Part shown: in pieces, positions 6,824-11,581 of the stretch
Position numbering within the stretch: the first letter of the stretch is position 1
Layout of the letters: every line of letters starts with the position of its first letter
From: Candidatus Bathyarchaeota archaeon
GTDB taxonomy: Archaea > Thermoproteota > Bathyarchaeia > Bathyarchaeales > Bathyarchaeaceae
NCBI GenBank assembly: GCA_029881555.1
Contig: JAOUMI010000014.1
Location: 1-11,581 of the forward strand
Direction of reading: 5' to 3'
Length of the DNA: 11,581 bases
Translations under genes and position numbers: made by a program
Notes under the pieces: model-generated
Database searches by the model: none
What the model was told of the DNA's origin: nothing
The model's input: the letters and a program-made list of their open reading frames with translations, nothing else

Positions 6824-7321
6824 GTGTGTAAGACTATGAAAGACAAGGTCACAAAATTTTTGAAGATTTTTGTTGTTTTCCTTTTGTTTGCTTTAGCAAC
6901 TAATTTGGTTATGGAGATTTTTGTTCCGACTCCTGAAAGGGAAAAAATTGTAGCTGAACATGGATGGGCTTATATGGTTCAATCCAAGGTGACGGGATTG
7001 ACATTTTTTTATGGGATTTTCAGTTTTGTGGGTGGTGTTGTTTTTCTTTCTAAATCTTATAAACCGTTAATAATGGGGTTTTTGTCTTTTGTTGTTGGGT
7101 TTGTTTTTGAGTTTGCCTTTATGAATCCGGAGTGGGTTCAGAAGATTTATAGTCTTCAAGTTGGAGCCGATGTGGTCGTGGCGGTTATAGTGTCTGCTTT
7201 CTATTGGTTCATTCCGTGGGGGGTGCCTTCATACATTTTTCATAGGTGGATTTTCAAAAGAGCGGCACCCGCTCAACCAGTCGCAGAGATGGGCGACAAG
7301 GCTAGACGTCAGGCGAAATAA
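6824..7321 (+). CDS. Four-TM membrane protein of unknown function
   Basis: Integral membrane protein of about 165 residues. Counting from the ATG at 6836, hydrophobic helices fall at about 8-28, 53-71, 77-96 and 108-138, with positive residues at the N-terminus (KDKVTKFLK) and a basic C-terminal tail (KARRQAK). A hydrophilic loop, VPTPEREKIVAEHGW, lies between helices 1 and 2. I do not recognise the family. The GTG at 6824 is my preferred start because GTGAGA sits directly ahead (6815-6820), the same GTGAGAAGC arrangement that precedes the class III enzyme at 2729; the ATG at 6836 is the alternative, and the ATG at 6677 gives a 214-residue form. The + strand is extremely G/T-rich in this gene: bases 7081-7140 have 48 G or T out of 60. 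Confidence 0.65.
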   Translation: MCKTMKDKVTKFLKIFVVFLLFALATNLVMEIFVPTPEREKIVAEHGWAYMVQSKVTGLTFFYGIFSFVGGVVFLSKSYKPLIMGFLSFVVGFVFEFAFMNPEWVQKIYSLQVGADVVVAVIVSAFYWFIPWGVPSYIFHRWIFKRAAPAQPVAEMGDKARRQAK

Positions 7322-7650
7322 AAGAAGAGGAATTGTTAGCGGGATCAACGGGAATTAATGCCGTATTTTAGTTTTGCTTGTAATCGTTTTTCTTTCCGCT
7401 CTGTCTACTTACTTTGGGTTCATAAATGAGATAAGTCTATGTTTTCAAATGGATTGAGATGTTTCATGAGAAGGGTTATTCGTAGGAAAAAATCTGGTTA
7501 CGCTTTGGGTTTCGCGCTCTTTTTTATCGGATTGATTGTGTTGTTTGCAGTTTTATGAAGGGTGTGGTCGGGTGTGTCCGCTTCTTATGATGTGTTTTCT
7601 GCTTTGTGGTCAGAGCAGTTTGATTTTGGCTTGGGTGTTGGTTTGAAACT
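7322..7650 (+). other. Gene-poor stretch with short hydrophobic ORF remnants
   Basis: There is no full gene. One frame from 7359 to the stop at 7457 encodes a hydrophobic helix (ILVLLVIVFLSALSTYFGF) without a standard start, resembling a degraded signal peptide or TM helix. A second frame holds the 39-codon ORF listed separately (7439-7558), and after its TGA the same frame stays open to 7693. Together these look like debris of one or more membrane or secreted protein genes. Confidence 0.35.
7439..7558 (+). CDS. Possible single-TM small membrane protein
   Basis: This is a 39-codon ORF from ATG 7439, or 30 codons from ATG 7466. The N-terminus is strongly basic (MRRVIRRKKSGY) and is followed by one hydrophobic helix, ALGFALFFIGLIVLFAVL, that reaches the TGA stop. 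This is the layout of a small membrane protein with the N-terminus inside. No clear TATA box or ribosome site was found, and the surroundings contain pseudogene debris, so it could equally be the surviving first part of a broken gene: the frame continues open after the TGA for another 45 codons. Confidence 0.3.
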   Translation: MFSNGLRCFMRRVIRRKKSGYALGFALFFIGLIVLFAVL

Positions 7651-7906
7651 GAAACACAACCCTAACTGGATTGGTCTGACGGATCGCACAGCCTAATAGT
7701 TTATGCAAAAGATGCAGCTGGAAACACTGGAGCTTCTGAAACTATCTACTTCACGATAGAACCCCAGCAGCCAGAACCAGAGCCCCCAACCAGCAGAGTC
7801 CCTACAATTATGGATTGTAGCAACAATGGCAATAGTGATCGGAGCCGGAGTAGCCCTTCTAGTCTATTTCACGAAGATCAAGAAAACAACTGAGAAAGCC
7901 AAATAA
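7651..7906 (+). pseudogene. 3' remnant of a secreted/surface repeat protein with C-terminal anchor
   Basis: Three successive frames give one continuous archaeal surface-protein C-terminus. The 7653-7673 frame reads NTTLTGL, the 7675-7800 frame reads SDGSHSLIVYAKDAAGNTG followed by ASETIYFTIEPQQPEPEPPTS, and the 7802-7906 frame reads LQLWIVATMAIVIGAGVALL followed by VYFTKIKKTTEK and ends AK-stop. These are the last strands of an Ig/fibronectin-like repeat, a Pro/Glu-rich wall-spanning linker, and a membrane helix with a basic cytoplasmic tail. Two +1-type shifts (near 7671-7675 and between about 7790 and 7802) break the frame, and a TGA at 7650-7652 closes the first frame just upstream. No matching upstream domains are present, so this is a truncated, decayed copy and not one frameshift in an intact gene. 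A double sequencing error is possible but would not explain the missing body. Confidence 0.72.
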
Positions 7907-8142
7907 CAATTCCAGAGTTTCCATCAATCTCTTTTGTTTCCTACATCTGTGGCTATATTTTGCGCGCACATTTGCTCACATGTTTTTGTGCACTGAAATG
8001 TTATTTCCAACCCGATTTTGCATTTATGGATTCAAGGAATAACGTACTTGCCGGAAAGATATGAGACTGGCATACACTTTGATGTTTCCGTCGTATTAAG
8101 CATCGTAATATCTTTCAATGACTCTTTCCCTATAAGGGGTAA
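7907..8142. other. Intergenic stretch, nothing clear
   Basis: I find no ORF with protein-like composition, no tRNA and no repeat array. GCACA (7964-7968) and TGTGC (7986-7990) could pair across a 17-base loop, which may end any residual transcript from the pseudogene. Just before the next ORF, CCCT-ata-AGGG (8128-8138) is a short symmetric element. Confidence 0.3.
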
Positions 8143-8346
8143 GTGATATCAGAGAGGTTTGCCAAAATGCCGAGAAATAAAGAGCACGCAGAAATTGGAA
8201 AGCTGATCAACGAAATAATTTCAGAGACAGGTCGGAGCACTGAATTAAACATCAAATTTGAGATTGCGAGCGAAGACGCCAAAAAAATTCTAAAAGAAGC
8301 GAAGAACACAATATCGAAACAAAAACCCAAACAAGAACTTCCGTAG
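8143..8346 (+). CDS. Small hypothetical protein, 59-67 aa
   Basis: This small, soluble, charged and helical protein is of unknown family. The frame begins with a GTG at 8143, but the ATG at 8167 is more likely the start because GAGAGG (8151-8156) sits about 10 nt ahead of it; this gives a 59-residue product beginning MPRNKEHAEIGKLINEI. The middle alternates like a beta strand (TELNIKFEIA), then a helix (SEDAKKILKEAKNTIS) and a basic Pro-rich tail follow. There are no cysteines and no membrane helix. It stands alone between the surface-protein remnant and a convergent small gene, and a strong hairpin at 8386-8401 lies just past the stop. The composition and clean helix pattern argue for a real gene, but there is no recognised domain. 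Confidence 0.5.
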   Translation: MISERFAKMPRNKEHAEIGKLINEIISETGRSTELNIKFEIASEDAKKILKEAKNTISKQKPKQELP

Positions 8347-8385
8347 GTTCCTGCGCACAACTGACCTTGACAGTTTATTTGAACT

Positions 8386-8401
8386 TGCGTGCTCGCACGC
8401 A
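8386..8401. terminator. Perfect hairpin between convergent small genes
   Basis: TGCGTG-CTCG-CACGCA is a perfect 6-bp, GC-rich stem closed by a CUCG tetraloop, lying between the stops of the + strand ORF ending at 8346 and the minus-strand ORF ending at 8430. Being symmetric, it would fold in transcripts from either strand. There is no long T-run next to it, so it may act as a 3'-end stabilising structure rather than an intrinsic terminator. Confidence 0.45.
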
Positions 8402-8429
8402 TAGAAAAAGCGGAGAAGCTAAGCGCACA

Positions 8430-8618
8430 TCACCTGAAAGTGCTTCTTAACCGCGTGGTGCAACTGTAGACGTAGTTGGGACAGTCGCCCTTCTCCTGTA
8501 TTTCCGACATGGTGCGTGTGTCCGAACGTATGTTGCAAGACACGAAGTTCCTACATGCTTTGCATTGGTACCAGTCCGTGTCGACGGCAGCGGGTCGGGT
8601 CATCTTCATCATTCCCAC
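8430..8618 (-). CDS. Small Cys-rich (probable zinc-binding) protein
   Basis: This is a 62-residue protein from a GTG at 8618, or 60 from the ATG at 8612. Cysteines lie at 19, 22, 28, 46 and 53 in the order WYQCKACRNFVSC, then GDCPNYVYSC: a CxxC pair followed by two or three further Cys, the spacing of a small metal-binding knuckle or ribbon. Aromatic residues flank the cysteines, as is common in such folds. The strongest argument for reality is the promoter: the minus strand has ATTTAAATAC (plus 8651-8660), a near-ideal TATA box 33-42 nt before the start. No strong Shine-Dalgarno site is seen, so the leader would be short. It is convergent with the small gene ending at 8346, with a hairpin between. 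I do not recognise the family; roles in RNA or DNA binding or as an assembly factor are all possible. Confidence 0.6.
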   Translation of the reverse strand: MGMMKMTRPAAVDTDWYQCKACRNFVSCNIRSDTRTMSEIQEKGDCPNYVYSCTTRLRSTFR

Positions 8619-8650
8619 TCATAGGCCTTTTGACTCCAGCGCGCTTCGCA

Positions 8651-8660
8651 GTATTTAAAT
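8651..8660. promoter_or_regulatory. Symmetric TATA box
   Basis: GTATTTAAAT on the plus strand reads ATTTAAATAC on the minus strand; the ATTTAAAT core (8653-8660) is a palindrome and could position TBP in either direction. On the minus strand it would start transcription near 8630, just ahead of the Cys-rich gene. On the plus strand it would start near 8680, just ahead of the hairpin cluster. Direction cannot be decided from the box itself; the minus-strand ORF makes that direction more likely. Confidence 0.55.
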
Positions 8661-8679
8661 GTGTTGCATGCCTGCATAG

Positions 8680-8751
8680 AAAAAAGGCGATGTTGCGGGG
8701 GACATCTCTACGCTGGGCAGAGATCGGATTTCACTCACCCCGACTTTTTTT
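8680..8751 (+). ncRNA. Candidate short structured RNA
   Basis: Downstream of the symmetric TATA box the + strand can form GATGT-(8)-ACATC (8689-8706) or ATCTCT-(9)-AGAGAT (8704-8724), which share three bases and so compete, and then TCGG-(12)-CCGA (8724-8743), ending in seven T (8745-8751). Promoter, stems and T-run at about the right spacing suggest a transcript of about 70 nt. I do not recognise it as a tRNA, a C/D or H/ACA guide, or another known class. The stems are short and could be chance. Confidence 0.2.
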
Positions 8752-8822
8752 GCGAATCTCTAATCATTGTGCGCCAGAAGGATTGTTGTCGAGATTTGGC
8801 GTCTTTTGCAAAATTACTACGG

Positions 8823-8993
8823 TTAACTGCTTCCAAATTGACTGTTTTTGTTGGTCTTCTCTGCTAGGAGTCCCGCTTTCAAGACGCTTCCAGCCTTCAC
8901 TGCCAACACTTCTGCCTCTACCCTCGGAACTGTTATGCGTCCTCCTTTCTGCAGCCTAGCAAAGAAAACAACAGACCGACCCCCAAACCCCAC
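8823..8993 (-). CDS. AbrB/SpoVT-like small DNA-binding protein
   Basis: Read from a GTG at 8993, this is 56 residues. The core FFARLQKGGRITVPRVEAEV followed by LAVKAGSVLKAGLL matches the swapped-hairpin AbrB/MazE layout: a strand with K/R-G-G-R-ITVP, a short helix, then a strand after A-G-x-V-L-K. Proteins of this fold are dimeric DNA-binding regulators or antitoxins. The tail (AEKTNKNSQFGSS) is polar. The frame is open further upstream to 9140, but that part is a run of F, V, C and W codons produced by the A/C-rich plus strand and has no domain pattern, so I exclude it. No toxin gene is adjacent and no good ribosome site or TATA box is seen ahead of the GTG, so the gene may be poorly expressed or decaying. 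The GTG start is a choice among weak options. Confidence 0.5.
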   Translation of the reverse strand: MGFGGRSVVFFARLQKGGRITVPRVEAEVLAVKAGSVLKAGLLAEKTNKNSQFGSS

Positions 8994-9190
8994 CCTTACT
9001 ATACAAAGAGATACAAAACAATACGCAACCAAAACCTCTAAAAAACCCACTTTCAAAAAAGCAACCCAAAAACAACCCCACCACTCCGCTAGGGAGGGCG
9101 CTATAGAACGTCTACAAAAGAAAAAGAAACAAAACAACATTCAAACTTTAATACACCAAACAAGATAACACCAGATAAGAGGCTCACCCC
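8994..9190 (+). promoter_or_regulatory. A/C-rich upstream region of the aminomutase-like gene
   Basis: This is a strongly A/C-rich stretch with no convincing gene. Near its end, CTTTAATAC (9146-9154) is a fair TATA box 37-45 nt before the ATG at 9191, and GAGG (9179-9182) with an 8-nt spacing is the ribosome site. ACTCCGCTAGGGAGGGC (9082-9098) can form a small hairpin (CTCC/GGAG-like) ahead of the promoter. Confidence 0.45.
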
Positions 9191-10534
9191 ATGAAAAACC
9201 CAGAAGCTACCTACATAAGACGCACACCAACCTCAAAAAAACTCTGGCAAAAAGCACAACAACACATACCAGGCGGAATAACAGCCAACGTCAAACACTA
9301 CAACCCCTACCCCATCTTCATGAAAAAAGCAAAAGGATCAAAACTCTACGACGTTGATGACAATGAGTACATAGACTACTGCCTATGCTACGGACCCCTA
9401 ATCCTCGGACACGGACACCCAACAGTCACAAAAGCAATCAAAAAACAACTAGACCAAAAAGGAACCACAACATACGGAACACCAAACGAAATCGAAACAA
9501 AAATGGCAAAAAAAATAAAACAACACGTCCCATGCGCAAAAATGATCAGATTCACAAACTCAGGACTAGAAGCAACACTCCACGCAATACGAACAGCAAG
9601 AGCCCACACCAAAAAACCAAAAATAGCAAAATTCGAAGGCCACTACCACGGAGCATACGACCAAGTAACAATAAGCATAACACCACCCCTAAGCCAAGCA
9701 GGTCCAAACCAAGCACCTATCCCCGTCTCAAACTCAGCCGGACTCCCCCGCCACATCCTCGAAAACACAGTAGTCCTACCATTCAACGACCTACCCAACA
9801 CAGAAAAACTAATCAAAAAACACAAAAACCAACTAGCAGCCATAATCGTAGAACCCGTCGCAAGAGGCTTCATAGCTCCAGATATAGATTTCCTGAAAGG
9901 CCTAAGAACCCTAACAGAAGAAAACCAAATCGTCCTTATATTCGACGAAATAATGACAGGCTTCAGACTAGGCCTCGGAGGAGCACAAAAACACTTCGGA
10001 GTAACACCAGACATGGTCGCCCTAGGCAAAATCATCGGAGGCGGACTCCCAGCAGGCGCCTTCGCAGGCAAACCAGAAATCATGAAAGTAACGTCTCCAC
10101 TAGGATCCAAGCATCCTTACGATCACCTATTCCACAGCGGAACCTTCAGCGGATGCCCAATAGTACTCGCCGCAGGCTTAGCCACCATCGAGGAGCTAGA
10201 AAAACCAAGAACATACAACCACATAAACTGGATCGCCGAAGAGGTCAAAAAATGCATGAATGACGTCTTCGACGATTACAACATCGCCGCTCAAGCGATC
10301 GGTTTAGGCTCCATGTTCCAATGCCTGTTCACCTCTCAGAAACGAATTAGAAACTATCGAGACACCGCTAAGGCCGACGCTCAAAGGCGTGTAAACTTTG
10401 ACCTCGAGCTGATCAACAACGGAGTCTACGTGAGACCACACAAACCATTCCATACTTCGTTGGTACACACAAAAGCTGATCTCGACAAAACTTTTGAAGC
10501 AATCAAAGAGGCAACAAAGACTGTAGCAAAGTAG
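9191..10534 (+). CDS. Glutamate-1-semialdehyde aminomutase-like class III aminotransferase
   Basis: PLP enzyme of the HemL-like branch of class III aminotransferases, 447 residues. GHGHPTV (73-79), TYGTPNEIE (94-102), TNSGLEATLHAIRTARA (122-138), KFEGHYHGAYD (147-157), EPVARG (221-226), FDEIMTGFR (251-259) with D252, and GKIIGGGLPAGAFAG (279-293) with K280 as the Schiff-base lysine follow the aminomutase pattern, and HSGTFSG (315-321) is the expected phosphate-contact loop. The usual NSGTEA is NSGLEA here, and a segment rich in Pro and Gln (about 164-188) replaces the short loop of true HemL. No other tetrapyrrole gene is in view, so the substrate could be a different amino acid. The ATG has a ribosome site (GAGG, 8 nt) and a TATA box. 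The first two thirds of the gene are extremely A/C-rich (bases 9421-9480 hold only 4 T and 7 G), but the last 250 bases are ordinary. Confidence 0.87.
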   Translation: MKNPEATYIRRTPTSKKLWQKAQQHIPGGITANVKHYNPYPIFMKKAKGSKLYDVDDNEYIDYCLCYGPLILGHGHPTVTKAIKKQLDQKGTTTYGTPNEIETKMAKKIKQHVPCAKMIRFTNSGLEATLHAIRTARAHTKKPKIAKFEGHYHGAYDQVTISITPPLSQAGPNQAPIPVSNSAGLPRHILENTVVLPFNDLPNTEKLIKKHKNQLAAIIVEPVARGFIAPDIDFLKGLRTLTEENQIVLIFDEIMTGFRLGLGGAQKHFGVTPDMVALGKIIGGGLPAGAFAGKPEIMKVTSPLGSKHPYDHLFHSGTFSGCPIVLAAGLATIEELEKPRTYNHINWIAEEVKKCMNDVFDDYNIAAQAIGLGSMFQCLFTSQKRIRNYRDTAKADAQRRVNFDLELINNGVYVRPHKPFHTSLVHTKADLDKTFEAIKEATKTVAK

Positions 10535-10574
10535 CCTATACTCTATGACACGAAGATAGAAGCAAAAGGTAGAA

Positions 10575-10598
10575 GCCAAGACATTCTAAGTGTTTGGC
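10575..10598. terminator. Stem-loop between convergent genes
   Basis: GCCAAgACA-ttctaag-TGTTTGGC forms an 8-bp stem with a one-base bulge and a seven-base loop, placed midway between the stop of the aminomutase-like gene (10534) and the stop of the MttB-like gene (10629). As a symmetric structure it could mark the 3' ends of both transcripts. Confidence 0.45.
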
Positions 10599-10628
10599 CT
10601 TAAGTTGGCTACGCGCCCAACCATGTTG

Positions 10629-11581
10629 TCAGGAAACCAAAGGCAAGGTTGATATCTTTTGTCGCTTCATTATGCCTTTCATTACTTTGTCTAAGTCTCT
10701 TTCAATGTCGGATGCCAGTGGCTCAGGCTTGTGCTCTCTCAATGTTTTCTTCACAATCTCTCTTGCTCTTTGAACGACATCTTTAGACCCGGCTGCTCTC
10801 CACGCCTTAAACTCTTGGCGATCAATCAGTTCAGATGGCATGAGCTGCTCTTTCCTAAACCATTCCATCGTGTGTTTTTCGGCTAAGAAATGTCCACCAG
10901 GACCAACCTTTCTTATCACGTCAAGGGCGAAGGTCTCGTCGTCAACCCTGACACCATCCACCAACCGCAAAGCCATACCACAAACTTCATTGTCAATAAC
11001 CAGCTTCTCCAAGCTTTGGCAGTTCTCAAAAATTAGCATGCCGGGTCCAGATATCACATTGATTCCAGCAAGCGCTCCAAGAGTTATTGAAATTCCAGAT
11101 TCAAAACCGCATTGTGCATCAACAACTTTTGTGTCACTGAGTCCAAGGTACATGTGAGTTGGCAATCCATAATATTTCCCAATTTGGGCGTAGGAGCAGC
11201 CAAGCATCATGGTTTCTATGGCTCCCATACGGACTGTGAGATATCTCTGGTCAAACGTCGTTGGCGAACCGCCATAAATTACCGGGGCCCCCGGATTCGT
11301 TAATTGAGCCATCACGAGACCGCTAAGAAACTCTGCGTTGTGCTGAACCAGAGACCCTGCCAGCGTCGCTGGTCCAGTAGCACCCAGCTGCGGCATCGGG
11401 AGGATTTCAGCGGGTATACGAAACTTGGCGCAGTCAATTAGGTTCTGAGAAAGAAGTTCACTCCACTTCAACGGTGCTGAGGGACACGTGTCGAAAATCG
11501 CCATGGGTTTTCGAGCTAACTCTTTTTCTCCGCCCACCACGGCCTCGAGCATCCGTTTCATGTCGTAAAAACCATCAATGG
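10629..11581 (-). CDS. MttB-family (trimethylamine methyltransferase superfamily) protein, partial
   Basis: C-terminal two thirds (about 317 codons) of a TIM-barrel methyltransferase that moves a methyl group from a methylated amine to a corrinoid protein. Characteristic strings are QLGATGPATLAGSLVQHNAE, GAPVIYGGSPTTFD, HMYLGLSDTKVVDAQCGFES, ALAGINVISGPGM and LVIDNEVCGMALR. Full members have about 480-500 residues. The ATG at 11561 is internal: the frame stays open through 11581 (ending IDGFYD before it), so the N-terminus lies outside the window. The part in view covers the region where MttB carries pyrrolysine, and no in-frame TAG is present, so this is a non-pyrrolysine, MtgB-type member whose substrate may be a betaine or another quaternary amine. 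The corrinoid protein at 5384-5995 is a possible partner but lies 4.6 kb away with genes between. The C-terminal tail is basic. Confidence 0.9.
   Translation of the reverse strand, partial: IDGFYDMKRMLEAVVGGEKELARKPMAIFDTCPSAPLKWSELLSQNLIDCAKFRIPAEILPMPQLGATGPATLAGSLVQHNAEFLSGLVMAQLTNPGAPVIYGGSPTTFDQRYLTVRMGAIETMMLGCSYAQIGKYYGLPTHMYLGLSDTKVVDAQCGFESGISITLGALAGINVISGPGMLIFENCQSLEKLVIDNEVCGMALRLVDGVRVDDETFALDVIRKVGPGGHFLAEKHTMEWFRKEQLMPSELIDRQEFKAWRAAGSKDVVQRAREIVKKTLREHKPEPLASDIERDLDKVMKGIMKRQKISTLPLVS

Noticed and set aside
8516..8959. 147-codon + strand ORF
   Set aside because: It has many Cys, Ser, Leu and Arg with no pattern, and it is antisense to both the Cys-rich gene with a TATA box and the AbrB-like motif.
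7400..8960. Replication origin at the composition switch
   Set aside because: There are no repeated origin-recognition boxes, no AT-rich unwinding element and no orc1/cdc6 gene, and the skew direction is opposite to that expected at an origin.
8994..9140. Hydrophobic N-terminal extension of the AbrB-like frame (F/C/W/V-rich)
   Set aside because: It arises from the G/T-rich minus strand of an A/C-skewed stretch and does not resemble a signal peptide or TM domain joined to an AbrB protein.
9385..10263. Long (292-codon) very basic + strand ORF
   Set aside because: It is an out-of-frame shadow of the aminomutase-like gene; its R, N, P, T and K-only composition follows from the A/C-rich DNA, and it has no domain pattern.
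1..11581. CRISPR arrays, tRNA genes, insertion-sequence ends
   Set aside because: I saw no spaced direct repeats, no T-loop GGTTCRA signature in a cloverleaf context, and no transposase ORF or terminal inverted repeats.

Overview
The window looks archaeal. Several genes have TTTAAATA-like TATA boxes about 35-40 nt before the start codon, GGTGA/GGAGG-type ribosome sites, and TTG or GTG starts. The gene content (ferredoxin-dependent 2-oxoacid oxidoreductase, methyltransferase corrinoid protein, MttB-family methyltransferase, AbrB-like small protein, secreted protein with a C-terminal anchor) fits an anaerobic, heterotrophic or methylated-compound-using archaeon. A Bathyarchaeia-like TACK archaeon is my best guess, but only from gene content and family resemblance; no rRNA or other marker gene is present.

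Layout. 107-1372 (+) is a 12-TM MFS transporter, convergent with a minus-strand block running from 5995 down to 1392: corrinoid protein, then the alpha, beta and gamma subunits of a 2-oxoacid:ferredoxin oxidoreductase (overlapping genes), then a class III PLP enzyme (aminotransferase or amino-acid racemase) that seems to have its own promoter. A divergent promoter region (5996-6162) separates this block from a small conserved-looking protein (6163-6582 +) and a four-TM membrane protein (about 6824-7321 +). From 7322 to 9190 lies a gene-poor stretch. It holds hydrophobic ORF remnants, the frameshifted 3' end of a surface-protein gene (7651-7906), a small + strand ORF (8143-8346), a small Cys-rich minus-strand protein with a very good TATA box (8430-8618), a possible short structured RNA (about 8680-8751), and an AbrB-like small protein (8823-8993 -). 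9191-10534 (+) is a glutamate-1-semialdehyde-aminomutase-like class III enzyme, convergent with the C-terminal part of an MttB-family methyltransferase that runs off the right edge (10629-11581 -).

How the genes could work together (inference). The class III enzyme could feed 2-oxoacids from amino acids to KorABC, which makes acyl-CoA and reduced ferredoxin. The corrinoid protein would accept methyl groups from an MttB-type enzyme such as the one at the right edge, although the two are not adjacent. The coupling of a corrinoid protein to a kor operon without a methyltransferase or an activase beside it is the most unusual arrangement here. A second notable property is a strong local base-composition asymmetry: the + strand is G/T-rich around 5.4-7.3 kb and extremely A/C-rich around 8.96-10.25 kb, whichever strand the genes are on.
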